A stretch of DNA of 64,000 nucleotides from contig NZ_CP118610.1 in NCBI RefSeq assembly GCF_028993555.1, forward strand, positions 434,001-498,000. The letters run 5' to 3'. A program made the translations under genes and the position numbers. The notes under the pieces were generated by a model. It did no database searches and had not been told where the DNA came from. It saw only the letters and a program-made list of their open reading frames with translations. Shown here in pieces: positions 1-8,314 of this stretch. Source of the stretch: Ensifer adhaerens (GTDB lineage Bacteria; Pseudomonadota; Alphaproteobacteria; Rhizobiales; Rhizobiaceae). How positions within the stretch are numbered: the first letter of the stretch is position 1; each line of letters begins with the position of its first letter.

Positions 1-768
1 TACCAGGAAGCGCTCTATGGCGCAGTCGAGAAAGGCAACTATCCGCGCTGGACGCTGCAGGTGCAGATCATGCCGGAACTCGATGCCGAGAAGACTGCCT
101 ACAATCCCTTCGACGTCACCAAGGTCTGGCCGCATGCGGACTATCCGCCGATCGAGGTCGGCGTGCTGGAACTCAACCGCAATCCCGAGAACTACTTCGC
201 CGAGGTCGAGAACGCCGCCTTTTCGCCATCGAACATCGTGCCCGGCATCGGCTTCTCTCCGGACAAGATGCTGCAGGCGCGGCTCTTCTCCTATGCCGAT
301 GCCCACCGCTATCGGCTCGGCACGCACTACGAGCACATCCCGGTCAACCGGCCGAAATGCCCTGTTCATCACTATCACCGTGATGGCCAGATGAACACGT
401 TCGGCGGTATCCAGACCGGCAATCCGGACGCCTACTACGAGCCGAACTCGTTCAACGGTCCCGTCGAGCAGCCATCCGCGATGGAGCCACCGCTTCGCAT
501 CAGTGGCGATATGGCACGCTACGATCACCGCGAAGGCAACGACGACTACAGCCAGCCGCGGGCCCTCTTCAACCTGTTCGATGCCGGTCAGAAGGCGCGC
601 CTCTTCGCAAACATCGCCGCCGCGATGGGCGGCGTGCCGGGCTCGATCGTTGAGCGCCAGCTTGCGCATTTCAAGCTCGTCCATCCGGACTACGAAGCCG
701 GCGTGCGAGCGGCGCTTCACGCAGCGCACGCCTATGAAGCAGAGGCGGTCGGCACCGCTGCCGAATAG
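1..768 (+). CDS. katA: Catalase, C-terminal part (5' truncated by window edge)
   Basis: This is the last 255 residues of a monofunctional haem catalase, which breaks hydrogen peroxide down to water and oxygen. The reading frame is open from base 1, so the start lies outside the window. The proximal haem-ligand signature [10 protein letters not shown] is visible, with its tyrosine codon at 292-294, followed by the conserved [12 protein letters not shown] stretch. The protein ends soon after the core domain, as in small-subunit catalases, with no flavodoxin-like C-terminal domain. A strong terminator follows the stop codon. The symbol follows the usual name of the rhizobial small-subunit enzyme; the N-terminal half is not visible to confirm the clade. 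Confidence 0.93.
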   Translation, partial: YQEALYGAVEKGNYPRWTLQVQIMPELDAEKTAYNPFDVTKVWPHADYPPIEVGVLELNRNPENYFAEVENAAFSPSNIVPGIGFSPDKMLQARLFSYADAHRYRLGTHYEHIPVNRPKCPVHHYHRDGQMNTFGGIQTGNPDAYYEPNSFNGPVEQPSAMEPPLRISGDMARYDHREGNDDYSQPRALFNLFDAGQKARLFANIAAAMGGVPGSIVERQLAHFKLVHPDYEAGVRAALHAAHAYEAEAVGTAAE

Positions 769-804
769 GCGGTGCGCGCGCCGACTGCCGCATCAAACAA
801 AAAG

Positions 805-836
805 GCCACGCATCCGGTGATGCGTGGCATTTTTTT
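805..836 (+). terminator. Rho-independent terminator after catalase
   Basis: A perfect 10-bp stem (gccacgcatc at 805-814, gatgcgtggc at 819-828) with a 4-base loop is followed by a run of seven T. It sits between the catalase stop and the convergent LysR gene. An A run on the left side could also help it stop minus-strand transcription. Confidence 0.9.
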
Positions 837-852
837 AGATCTCTACCGGCTC

Positions 853-1803
853 TTACCAGCCCGGCAGCATATGGCTCTGCCTGAGGCGCGGATAACGCGG
901 GAAGCCCTTGATATCGGCTTCGAGATCGTCATTGGCGCTGATCGGAGTGATGTTGTCGAGGCAGGCGGTGATGTGGTTGCTGATCGCGTTGGAAAGCGAA
1001 GGCGACAGGCCCGGCCGCTTCATGATGCCGATCTGCACCGGGGCTAGCGCCGGGAAGCCATCGGCAAGCGTCAGCACCTTCATGCCGGGACGAAGCGCCG
1101 ATTCCGGCAGCACCGAAACGGCCATGCCGGCAAGAACCGCGGCAGCGACAACCGTCGATGACCAGCTAGTGAACAGGATCTGGTATTCCCGCCCGGTCGC
1201 GTCGAGTGCCGCGCAGGCGGCCTGCCGCCACAGACAGTCGCGCCTTCCGACGGCAAGCGGGATCGGTGCATTTTCCGGCAGCGGGTGGTTGATCGAGCTC
1301 ACCCAGCACAGCGGCTCCGTTCGCACCACGTCGGAAGCGCGGGCACGCGGATTGTGCGTGACGAGCGCGATGTCAAGGTCGCCCTTGGCCATCTTCTCGG
1401 CGAGGTCCACGGAGGGCTCGCAGACGATGTAAAGCTCGACATTCGGATGCGTCTTGGCGAAACGCATGATGATCTCGGGCATGTAGCGATCGGCGTAATC
1501 GTCGGGCGTGCCGATCCGGAGCGTGCCTTCGAGGCGATTGTCGTCGAAGGAAGCGATCGCCTCGTTGTTGAGGCGGATCATCCGGCGTGCGAAATTGAGC
1601 AGCCGGTCGCCCTCGACCGTCAGCCGATTGCCGCGGCCATCCTTCATGAACAGCGCCTTGCCGATGCGTTCTTCCAGGCGGCGCATCTGCATGGAAACGG
1701 CGGATTGAGTCTTGAAGACCCGGTCGGCCGCCTTGGTGAAGCTGCCCGTGTCGGCGATCGCGACAAAGGTCTGGAGCTGGTCGATATCGAGCGGTGCGGA
1801 CAT
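853..1803 (-). CDS. LysR-family transcriptional regulator (LsrB/VtlR-like)
   Basis: This is a 316-residue LysR-type regulator. The N-terminal winged helix-turn-helix (about residues 7-64) contains TGSFTKAADRVFKTQSAVSM, and a periplasmic-binding-like effector domain follows. The start at 1803 gives MSAPLDIDQL, which matches where LysR proteins begin; an upstream in-frame ATG at 1851 would add 16 unlikely residues. The N-terminal wording resembles the rhizobial LsrB and Brucella/Agrobacterium VtlR group, which act in oxidative stress, envelope and host interaction. VtlR is known to activate DUF1127 micro-protein genes and an AbcR sRNA. The divergent neighbour here is a DUF1127 gene, which fits. 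The assignment to that group is from memory, not from an alignment; it could be a paralogue. Confidence 0.85.
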   Translation of the reverse strand: MSAPLDIDQLQTFVAIADTGSFTKAADRVFKTQSAVSMQMRRLEERIGKALFMKDGRGNRLTVEGDRLLNFARRMIRLNNEAIASFDDNRLEGTLRIGTPDDYADRYMPEIIMRFAKTHPNVELYIVCEPSVDLAEKMAKGDLDIALVTHNPRARASDVVRTEPLCWVSSINHPLPENAPIPLAVGRRDCLWRQAACAALDATGREYQILFTSWSSTVVAAAVLAGMAVSVLPESALRPGMKVLTLADGFPALAPVQIGIMKRPGLSPSLSNAISNHITACLDNITPISANDDLEADIKGFPRYPRLRQSHMLPGW

Positions 1804-1943
1804 GGCCGTGGTGCATCCATAAAATTGTTTGATGAATATCATTAAAAACATTCGTTGGACTGATCAATAAGGATTTGCGATCTATCAGGGGCAAATTCAT
1901 CGATCCCCGGCCGGCAATTTCGCCGGCGATTCCCAAACCTTTT

Positions 1944-1983
1944 GGCCCGCCCCTGCGTTTGACCTCCCCGCAGGGGATGGGCC
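1944..1983 (+). promoter_or_regulatory. Stem-loop in the leader of the DUF1127 gene
   Basis: The arms cccctgcg (1950-1957) and cgcagggg (1969-1976) pair perfectly around an 11-base loop. An outer ggccc/gggcc pair extends the stem. The structure ends about 12 bases before the ribosome-binding site aaaggaga (1995-2002). It has no T tract, so it is more likely a leader structure or operator than a terminator. Its function is not known. Confidence 0.45.
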
Positions 1984-2009
1984 TCTTCGTGCCTGAAAGG
2001 AGAATTGTC

Positions 2010-2306
2010 ATGCGCACGACACAGCACGTCCTCGATCTCGACCTCGTTGCAGGAAAGCAGTCCTATGCCTCCCGCGCCGCCGGCGTGACAGGCATGCTGA
2101 CGTCCGCATGGCGCATGCTCCTGAACCGATACGCGATCGGCCGTCTGAATGACCTGGATGACCGCCAGCTCCTCGATATGGGGCTGAAGCGAGAAGATGT
2201 GCGTGAGGCGATCACCTCGCCCTTCTTCGACAATCCGGCGAGCTATCTGACGCGCGCCTCGCGAAACCGGGCGAGCCTCTTCTACAAGGGGACCCGCCAC
2301 GACTGA
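2010..2306 (+). CDS. DUF1127 domain-containing small protein
   Basis: This is a small basic protein of 98 residues. The C-terminal half carries the DUF1127 pattern: an aromatic/basic helix (WRMLLNRYAIGRL), then the LDDRQLLDMGLKREDV motif. The start at 2010 is set by the strong Shine-Dalgarno aaaggaga eight bases upstream; in-frame codons before it lie in the leader. Proteins with this domain are abundant in rhizobia. Several are linked to RNA turnover, phosphate/carbon metabolism or stress, but this one has no known role. It is divergent from a LsrB/VtlR-like regulator, whose relatives activate DUF1127 genes. The roughly 40 residues before the domain are longer than in the minimal 45-50-residue members. 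Confidence 0.85.
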   Translation: MRTTQHVLDLDLVAGKQSYASRAAGVTGMLTSAWRMLLNRYAIGRLNDLDDRQLLDMGLKREDVREAITSPFFDNPASYLTRASRNRASLFYKGTRHD

Positions 2307-2396
2307 CCCTTGACGAGTTGGAGCGGGATGAAAGCGGGGAACCGCACCCTCGGCCCGCTTCACGGCGCATCCCGCCGCTTAGGGTGTGCCAGTCGA

Positions 2397-2435
2397 GCAT
2401 GATCCGCGAAAGCCAGCCGCCGCCGCGGATCATGC
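2397..2435. repeat. Palindromic REP-like element
   Basis: A perfect 12-bp inverted repeat (gcatgatccgcg at 2397-2408, cgcggatcatgc at 2424-2435) surrounds a 15-base centre. Size and layout (GC-rich core, outer arms, a central 'gaaag') resemble the other palindromes of this window at 10651, 48775 and 58794. It is probably one of the short dispersed palindromes common between rhizobial genes. Confidence 0.6.
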
Positions 2436-2439
2436 TGCG

Positions 2440-2566
2440 AAATTCAGAGTTCGGCGCTGCTGACCCTTAGAGGCCGCGCGTCCAAACGTTCCCCGCAGGG
2501 TAGAGCCAATAGACCCTGCCGCTTGGCCCGGTACATGACCAAGACATGTACCGGGCCTTTTTCTTT
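2440..2566 (+). ncRNA. Candidate small RNA or structured 3' UTR
   Basis: This non-coding stretch ends in two consecutive hairpins: gcagggt/accctgc (2495-2501, 2513-2519), then the 13-bp terminator stem at 2525-2557 with its T tract. It lies 135-260 bases after the DUF1127 stop, and no convincing open frame occurs in it. That layout fits either a free-standing trans-acting sRNA or the structured 3' end of the DUF1127 transcript. The unpaired aaacgttcccc before the first hairpin is the sort of sequence that pairs with Shine-Dalgarno regions. No clear promoter could be placed, so the 5' end is a guess. Confidence 0.3.
2525..2566 (+). terminator. Strong Rho-independent terminator
   Basis: A perfect 13-bp stem (2525-2537 with 2545-2557) and 7-base loop are followed by tttttctttt. 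The T tract is only on the plus strand, so it ends plus-strand transcription coming from the DUF1127 side or from the candidate small RNA, not the convergent DUF937 gene. Confidence 0.9.
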
Positions 2567-2649
2567 TGAGATTTGCTCAGGCAAGCGCGCACGCTCTCGG
2601 GCGCAGCAGGTTGCGCCGTCCAACGGAGGCATCGATAGGGAAGGGCGTT

Positions 2650-3477
2650 TCAGCTCTTGGTGCTGGGGCCGGTCTTGTAGATGTCGAACAGGGCCTCGAC
2701 GTTCTTCTGATATTCCTTCTGCATCTCCAGCCCGGTGTCGAACATGCTGTTCATCACTTGGGAGAACTGGGCAAGAGCCGGATTGTCCGGTGCCGGCTTC
2801 TGCGAGCCGGTCGCGCCTGCCTGCATCATGTCCTGAAACGCCTTGACGAAGGGGTTGTCGGCAAAGACGTCGGCCGTCTTGGGCTTCTCTTCCTTCTTGG
2901 CCATGCCGAAGAAGCCCTGCATCGCCTGGGTGAACGGATTGTCGAAGGGGTTCGGTTGCGGCTCCGGCTTCTTGGCAAAGCCGGCCGCTTCCATCCACTG
3001 GCGCATGGCCGTGGCCATCGGGTTATTGGCGAATGCGTCGCTTGCGGCGGCGAATTGCCCCGTCGTCTGCTTGAACAGCCCGCCCATCAGCGTGTCGGCC
3101 ATGACAGGCAGCATCTGCTTGTAGATCTCCTGGCTGATGCCAGTGACCTGGGCGGCCTGCGCGGCGATCGCGCGCGACATTTCCTTCGAGCCGAACAACT
3201 GCCCGAGAACGCCGTTGCCGTCGACCATGCCTTGCGGCGTGAAGGCCTGGCTCATGTCTTCGAAGTATTTGGCATAGTTGCCGCTGCCGAGCGCCGTGAG
3301 CAACGCGCCGAAGTCATACGGGTTGGCGGTGTTGCGCTTGAAGGCGGCCGAGAAGGCGGGCAGCAGGGCCGCCGTCGCCTTCGTCATCTGCTCCTGGGCG
3401 AGGCCGAATTGTTGAGCCATCAGTTCGATGGCCTTACCGTTCTGCGCCTGTGCGAACATGTCAAAAAGCGGTGCCAT
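2650..3477 (-). CDS. DUF937-like alanine/glutamine-rich protein with internal repeats
   Basis: This is a 275-residue protein of unknown function. The N-terminal half (about residues 1-140) looks like the DUF937 (YidB-like) helical domain, rich in A, Q, G and M. The C-terminal half carries four spaced copies of a short motif with the form (D/N)NP followed by A and a hydrophobic end: at about residues 151-162, 180-191, 207-218 and 231-242 (for example DNPFTQAMQGFF and DNPFVKAFQDMM). No signal peptide or membrane segment is seen. It is transcribed alone, convergent with the terminator at 2525. The DUF937 assignment is from overall resemblance; a granule- or phasin-like surface role is possible but only a guess. 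Confidence 0.75.
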   Translation of the reverse strand: MAPLFDMFAQAQNGKAIELMAQQFGLAQEQMTKATAALLPAFSAAFKRNTANPYDFGALLTALGSGNYAKYFEDMSQAFTPQGMVDGNGVLGQLFGSKEMSRAIAAQAAQVTGISQEIYKQMLPVMADTLMGGLFKQTTGQFAAASDAFANNPMATAMRQWMEAAGFAKKPEPQPNPFDNPFTQAMQGFFGMAKKEEKPKTADVFADNPFVKAFQDMMQAGATGSQKPAPDNPALAQFSQVMNSMFDTGLEMQKEYQKNVEALFDIYKTGPSTKS

Positions 3478-3590
3478 GCCAATTCCCCTTCGGCATCTCT
3501 ACGCGCGGCGCTAAAAGCGACGCATATCCTTGCACTATAACGGGAAATCGGGGGCTGGAAACCGCTTTTTGAGAGCGCCTGGCGGGCGCC

Positions 3591-4964
3591 TCAATATTGG
3601 TATTCGGCGAAGACAGGTTCGACTGATCCACTCCAGCGACCATTGTAGAGCGCCAGCAGATCTTCGGCGAGCGTCGCCTTCTTGGCGAGCACCTCGTCGA
3701 GCGGCGCCAGGAACTGGCTTTCGTCGATGCCGTCGCCGTTCAGCCGGTTGCGGCGCTTCAGGCCGCCGCGCGAAATAGCGATGACTTCGCGGGCAACGTC
3801 ATGGAGGTTGCCAGCGCGGAATTTTGTCGCAAGCGCCTGCACTGGCACTGCGTCGCGCATAGCGCTCACCTCCTCGAAGGTCCAGTCGCGCGTCAGTGTC
3901 TCGGCGGCATCGAGCGCTTCGCGGTCGTAGAGCAGGCCGACCCAGAAGGCCGGCAGTGCGCAGATCCGCCGCCACGGCCCGCCATCGGCGCCGCGCATTT
4001 CGAGGAAGCGCTTGAGCCTGACGTCGGGGAACAACGTCGAAAGATGGTTCGTCCAGTCGCCCATGTTCGGCTGCCAGTCGGCAATTTCGCCCTTGAGCGC
4101 GCCGGCCATGAACTGGCGGAACGTGACGTGGGTACAGTCGTGATAGTGGCCGTCACGCACGACGAAGTACATCGGCACGTCGAGCGCCCATTCGACATAG
4201 TCGGCAAAGCCGAAATCCGGACCGAACGCGGGCGGCAGCAGGCCGGCACGCTGGTTGTCGGTGTCGCGCCAGATGTCGCCGCGCCAGGAGAGGAGGCCGT
4301 TCGGCTTGCCGTCGGTAAAGGGCGAGCTTGCAAACAGCGCCGTTGAAAGCGGCTGCAGCTTCAGTGACACCTGCATCTTGCGGCGCATGTCCTCTTCCGA
4401 GGAGAAGTCGAGGTTCACCTGGATCGTGCAGGTGCGATACATCATGTCGAGGCCCTTGGTGCCGACCTTGGGCATGTAGCGGCTCATGATGCCATAGCGC
4501 GATTTCGGCATGCGCGGGGTTTCGTCAAAGGTCCACTTCGGGCTACCGCCGATGCCGAGGAAGCGGATGCCGAGCGGCTCGGCGACTTCGCGCAGAACCG
4601 CGAGGTGCTGGTTCGATTCCTTGCAGGTCTGGTGCAGGTTTTCCAGTGGCGCGCCGGAAAGCTCGAACTGGCCGCCCGGCTCCAGCGAGATCGCACCGTT
4701 GCCCGACTGCTCCGCCAGGCCGATGATATTGCCTTCGTCGACGATCGGTTCCCAGCCGCTCTTTTCAGCCATGCCGTTCAGAAGCGCCTGGATGCTGGCC
4801 TCGCCGAAATAGGGAACGGGGCTGTTGTCCGCCTTAAAGAAGGCGAACTTTTCGTGCTCCGTGCCGATCCGGAACCGCTCCTCCGGTTTCGAACCTTCTG
4901 CCAGATAGGCGGTCAGGTCAGCAACAGAGGTTACCGGCGTCTGGTCGGTGGTATCTCGGGCCAT
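3591..4964 (-). CDS. gshA: Glutamate-cysteine ligase
   Basis: This 457-residue enzyme joins glutamate and cysteine with ATP, the first and rate-limiting step of glutathione synthesis in the cytoplasm. It is the plant/alphaproteobacterial type of ligase (class different from E. coli GshA). It has the early FRIGTEHEKF segment, where the glutamates bind Mg-ATP, the glycine-rich EPGGQFELSG segment, and GIGGSPKW further on. Length is normal for the family. The start at 4964 gives MARDTTDQ with a modest AAGAAGA ribosome site. It is encoded singly, upstream of rsmE on the same strand with a 245-base gap. Glutathione is important for rhizobial stress tolerance and nodulation. Confidence 0.95.
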   Translation of the reverse strand: MARDTTDQTPVTSVADLTAYLAEGSKPEERFRIGTEHEKFAFFKADNSPVPYFGEASIQALLNGMAEKSGWEPIVDEGNIIGLAEQSGNGAISLEPGGQFELSGAPLENLHQTCKESNQHLAVLREVAEPLGIRFLGIGGSPKWTFDETPRMPKSRYGIMSRYMPKVGTKGLDMMYRTCTIQVNLDFSSEEDMRRKMQVSLKLQPLSTALFASSPFTDGKPNGLLSWRGDIWRDTDNQRAGLLPPAFGPDFGFADYVEWALDVPMYFVVRDGHYHDCTHVTFRQFMAGALKGEIADWQPNMGDWTNHLSTLFPDVRLKRFLEMRGADGGPWRRICALPAFWVGLLYDREALDAAETLTRDWTFEEVSAMRDAVPVQALATKFRAGNLHDVAREVIAISRGGLKRRNRLNGDGIDESQFLAPLDEVLAKKATLAEDLLALYNGRWSGSVEPVFAEYQY

Positions 4965-5209
4965 GAGCGTCTTCTTTTGTTTGGGCGGTTCCCACTGGAT
5001 AGCGGGAGTTGATGCAGGCTGCTTGAACCGTAATCAGGTGCGGTGCAAGTCAATTTCTTTCAAGATCTCATCAAAAAAAGTAGGACGATTGCTTGCGCTG
5101 GAGCAAGCTCCGTGGAACTGGGTATCGCCGACCCAACCGTACCTTGTCTTTAAGAGACCACCTTCTCCTAGGAGAAAGTGCTGCACCCTGGTTGCTCCGG
5201 AGCGACCGG

Positions 5210-5947
5210 CTATCGCCAGTCGCCGACAGTGGCCTGAATGACCGCCATGGCCGCGACGGCCGCGGTGTCGGCCCTCAAGATCCGCGGTCCGAGCGGAATG
5301 GCGCTGACGAAGTCGAGGCTGCGCAGCAGCGTCCGTTCGGCGTCCGAGAAGCCGCCCTCCGGACCGATCAGCAGAGCAAGCTTCTCCTCCTTGATTCCGG
5401 AAAGGACCGGCAGCGGATTCTGGCTGTCGCTGCCTTCGTCGCAGAAGATGATGCGCCGGTCGCTGGGCCAGGCGGAAAGCACGTCCTCCAGCCGGCGCGG
5501 TTCTTCGACATCGGGAATGCCGAGCACGCCGCATTGTTCGGCCGCCTCGATGACATTGGCACGGACCCGCTCGATGTTGCCGAGCTTGCCCTGCACATGC
5601 TGCGTCATGACCGGCTGCAGCACGCCTGCGCCCATTTCGACGGCCTTCTGCACGAGGTAGTCGAGGCGCCCGACCTTGAGCGGCGCGAAGAGATAGACGA
5701 GATCGCAGGGTTCCGGCTGCGGCCGCGTCTGTTCGACTGATGTCAGTACCAGCTTTTTCTTGCTGGCGAAGGAGAGCTTCGCACGCCACTCGCCGTCACG
5801 TCCGTTGAAGACGAGGATGGACGAGCCTTCCTCATAGCGAAGCACGTTGATGAGGTAGTTGAACTGTTCCTTCGTCGCCTCCTGGGTGGAGCCGGCGTGG
5901 AGAGCGTGCTCGACGAACAGTCGCTGCATGCGAAAATTGGCGCGCAT
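5210..5947 (-). CDS. rsmE: 16S rRNA m3U1498 methyltransferase
   Basis: This 245-residue protein belongs to the RsmE family of SPOUT (knotted) methyltransferases, which methylate N3 of U1498 in 16S rRNA using S-adenosylmethionine. The family signature [13 protein letters not shown] lies near residues 175-190 and [14 protein letters not shown] near the C-terminus; both form the trefoil-knot SAM site. The N-terminal part (about residues 1-70) is the PUA-like RNA-binding domain. Length is typical. The gene starts 10 bases after the pit stop codon on the same strand, so the two are probably co-transcribed. Confidence 0.95.
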   Translation of the reverse strand: MRANFRMQRLFVEHALHAGSTQEATKEQFNYLINVLRYEEGSSILVFNGRDGEWRAKLSFASKKKLVLTSVEQTRPQPEPCDLVYLFAPLKVGRLDYLVQKAVEMGAGVLQPVMTQHVQGKLGNIERVRANVIEAAEQCGVLGIPDVEEPRRLEDVLSAWPSDRRIIFCDEGSDSQNPLPVLSGIKEEKLALLIGPEGGFSDAERTLLRSLDFVSAIPLGPRILRADTAAVAAMAVIQATVGDWR

Positions 5948-5957
5948 ATCGGGGCCT

Positions 5958-7478
5958 TCACATGAAAATGCTGGAGAGGATGAAATAGAGGACGGCCGAC
6001 AGCGCGGCCGAGGCGGGGACGGTGATGACCCATGCGCCGACGATCGTCAGGAAATGCGAGCGGCGGACCAGGCGCCGGCGCCGCACTTCGGCGAAGTTGG
6101 TCTCCGCCGTTTCCATGAAGTCGGTCTGGCCTGTCTTCTGCCGGACATATTGCAGGCGACGCTTGGAATTGCGGATGTACCATTCACGGAAGAAGCCGAC
6201 GCCGAAGACGGCGCCAACGGCGGTGTGCGTCGAACTGATCGGCAGTCCGAGCGCAGACGCAAGAAGTACCGTGACCGCGGTGGCGAGGGCCACGCAGAAG
6301 GCGCGCATGGGGTTGAGCTTGGTGATCTCCTGGCCGACGACGCGGATGAGCTTCGGGCCGTAGAGAAGCAGGCCGATCGAAATGCCAAGCGCACCGATCG
6401 CCAGTTCCCACAGGGGTGCCGGCGATTTCTCGGTGGTAATGACGCCGTCCAGGGCAGAAACAATCGCGGACAGCGGGCCGATCGCGTTGGAGACGTCGTT
6501 GGCGCCGTGCGCGAAGGAGAGAAGTGCCGCAGCCAGAATGAGCGGCGCCCGAAACAGCTTGCGAAGTGACTGGTTGCGATTGTCCAGTCCTTCTGACTGT
6601 TTGTAGATCCACGGCTTGGTCAGAAAATAGACGACAGTACCGATGATGACGCCGAGGCCAAGTCCCGTTGGCAACGAGATTGCCGCAACCTGGACCAGGG
6701 CGATCTCCGCGAGATATGCGGTGAAGCAGCCCGCGGTGACACAGAGAATGACCGGCATCCATCGCCTTGCTGCGGCGATCTTGTCCTCGCGGTAGATGAT
6801 GAATTCCTTGAGGAAAGCAAGGAAAGCGGCGGCTATCGCGCCGCCAAGCAGTGGCGAGACCGACCAGCTCATTGTGATGCCGGCAAGGGACCACCATTGA
6901 ACGCTGGAAAAACCGGCCGCGGCAATGCCGGCGCCGACGATACCGCCGATGATCGAGTGTGTGGTGGATACAGGCGCCCCTGAATAGGTGGCGATATTGA
7001 TCCAGGCCGCAGCGGAGGCGAGTGCCGCCATCATGATCCAGACGATCGTCTGTGGGCCGAGCACGTCTTCGCCGTAGACGATGCCTGCCTCGATCGTCAG
7101 CGCGACCTGCCGGCCGGCAAGCATCGCGCCGGCGACCTCGAAGATGGCAGCGATGATGAGTGCCGTCGCCATCGACATGGCCTTGGCGCCGACGGCGGCG
7201 CCGACGTTGTTGGTCACGTCGTTGGCGCCGATGTTCATGGCCATGTAGCCGGCAATGGCGGCCGCGGCGATGATGATCGGCGCGCTCGCAGAACTCGTCA
7301 CGAAGCTTGCAGCGAAGGCCATGCTGAGCAGCAGAAAGAGACCGGCGAGCGCCGGTGCCGCGAGGCTGCGACGGACATGCTGCGACGCTTCTTCGGCAAG
7401 GCTCAGCTTGTCGAGGTCTTTGTCGAGCGTCTGTTTTGCGAGGCGTATGCGCGGCTGTGCCACTGCCTGTAACTCCAT
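5958..7478 (-). CDS. pit: Inorganic phosphate transporter, Pit family
   Basis: This is a polytopic inner-membrane protein of about 506 residues with the two inverted repeats typical of PiT carriers. Each repeat bears the signature GANDV (IGANDVTNN early, HGANDVSNA late), and the [10 protein letters not shown] and [10 protein letters not shown] segments also occur twice. It imports phosphate as a metal-phosphate complex with protons. About 60 extra N-terminal residues and a central soluble loop resemble the longer rhizobial Pit. The chosen start gives MELQAVAQ; an in-frame start at 7514 would add 12 residues, and neither has a strong ribosome site. No pap-type PhoU-like (DUF47) gene lies beside it, although such a partner is common for Pit. 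Confidence 0.92.
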   Translation of the reverse strand: MELQAVAQPRIRLAKQTLDKDLDKLSLAEEASQHVRRSLAAPALAGLFLLLSMAFAASFVTSSASAPIIIAAAAIAGYMAMNIGANDVTNNVGAAVGAKAMSMATALIIAAIFEVAGAMLAGRQVALTIEAGIVYGEDVLGPQTIVWIMMAALASAAAWINIATYSGAPVSTTHSIIGGIVGAGIAAAGFSSVQWWSLAGITMSWSVSPLLGGAIAAAFLAFLKEFIIYREDKIAAARRWMPVILCVTAGCFTAYLAEIALVQVAAISLPTGLGLGVIIGTVVYFLTKPWIYKQSEGLDNRNQSLRKLFRAPLILAAALLSFAHGANDVSNAIGPLSAIVSALDGVITTEKSPAPLWELAIGALGISIGLLLYGPKLIRVVGQEITKLNPMRAFCVALATAVTVLLASALGLPISSTHTAVGAVFGVGFFREWYIRNSKRRLQYVRQKTGQTDFMETAETNFAEVRRRRLVRRSHFLTIVGAWVITVPASAALSAVLYFILSSIFM

Positions 7479-7602
7479 TGTCACAATGGCCACTAAGGCC
7501 ACTGCAACACGCATTCAAGTGGATTTGATGGACATCGGTTCCACGCGTGTCGGGAACCCGCGTTCAGGGGGGCACTGGATGCCCGGGAGATGGCCTGGAA
7601 GG

Positions 7603-8109
7603 CTAGCCGTTCGCAGCCTTCGGCATCGACGCAGGCGCCGCCGCCATGCGTTCGCCGAAGGCGAGAATGAGGTCCTTCAACGACGGCTCTGCCACCCGCG
7701 AAGCCGCCTCCTTGTAGTCGACCCATTCGAGCTGCCGGCGGCCTTCCTCGGGGAAGTGCTTGCAGAGGTCGTCGACTTCGAGGGCATGGACCTGCACCTT
7801 GACCGAGATCTTCAGCCCATGGTCCATGCGCTTCTGGTAGAGATAGTATCCGATCGTCGACTTCTGCACATGCCCTTTGACACCGGCCTCTTCGTAGGCC
7901 TCGCGCTCGGCCACCTCGTGGGCGCGCTTGCCCTGCATCGGCCATCCTTTGGGAATGACCCAGCGACCGGTGTCGCGGCTGGTGATCATGAGGATTTCGA
8001 GGGCCTTGGTCTTCTTGCGGATCCGATAGCAGAGCGCGGCATACTGCATGCGCGCCGGGCGGCGCAACATCAACTGAACGTCGGATGCGAGTCTGTTCAA
8101 GAAGTTCAA
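7603..8109 (-). CDS. Nudix hydrolase
   Basis: This 168-residue protein has a Nudix fold. The Nudix box begins after WVIPKGWPMQGK and reads AHEVAEREAYEEAGV, carrying the REAYEEAG core that binds metal. Such enzymes cleave nucleoside diphosphates linked to another group; the WVIPKG pattern resembles the diphosphoinositol-polyphosphate/Ap-n-A type subgroup. The start is taken as TTG at 8109 because an excellent Shine-Dalgarno (gagaggag) lies at the right distance and translation from there gives LNFLNRLASDVQL. Longer readings overlap the neighbouring GntR gene on the same strand and are unlikely. Substrate cannot be told. Confidence 0.88.
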   Translation of the reverse strand: MNFLNRLASDVQLMLRRPARMQYAALCYRIRKKTKALEILMITSRDTGRWVIPKGWPMQGKRAHEVAEREAYEEAGVKGHVQKSTIGYYLYQKRMDHGLKISVKVQVHALEVDDLCKHFPEEGRRQLEWVDYKEAASRVAEPSLKDLILAFGERMAAAPASMPKAANG

Positions 8110-8314
8110 GGTCGTCTGCGCTCCTCTCGGCGAATCAGTGTTCTTCTGTCTGTTAAAGGCAGTATGGCAGCGTCCTGTTGCGTGTAAATGTCGCGGCCGA
8201 CGGGCAGCCGGATATGCAATCAGCTTTGCGCTGAACTGTGGTCCAGATACGACAGGATATGGTGTTTCAGCGGCGGTTTGCCAAACGCCGGCAACCGGGC
8301 GTAGGTCTGCTCCG

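Noticed and set aside
4605..4625. tRNA T-arm-like text (ggttcgattcc)
   Set aside because: It lies inside gshA coding sequence and no cloverleaf could be built around it.
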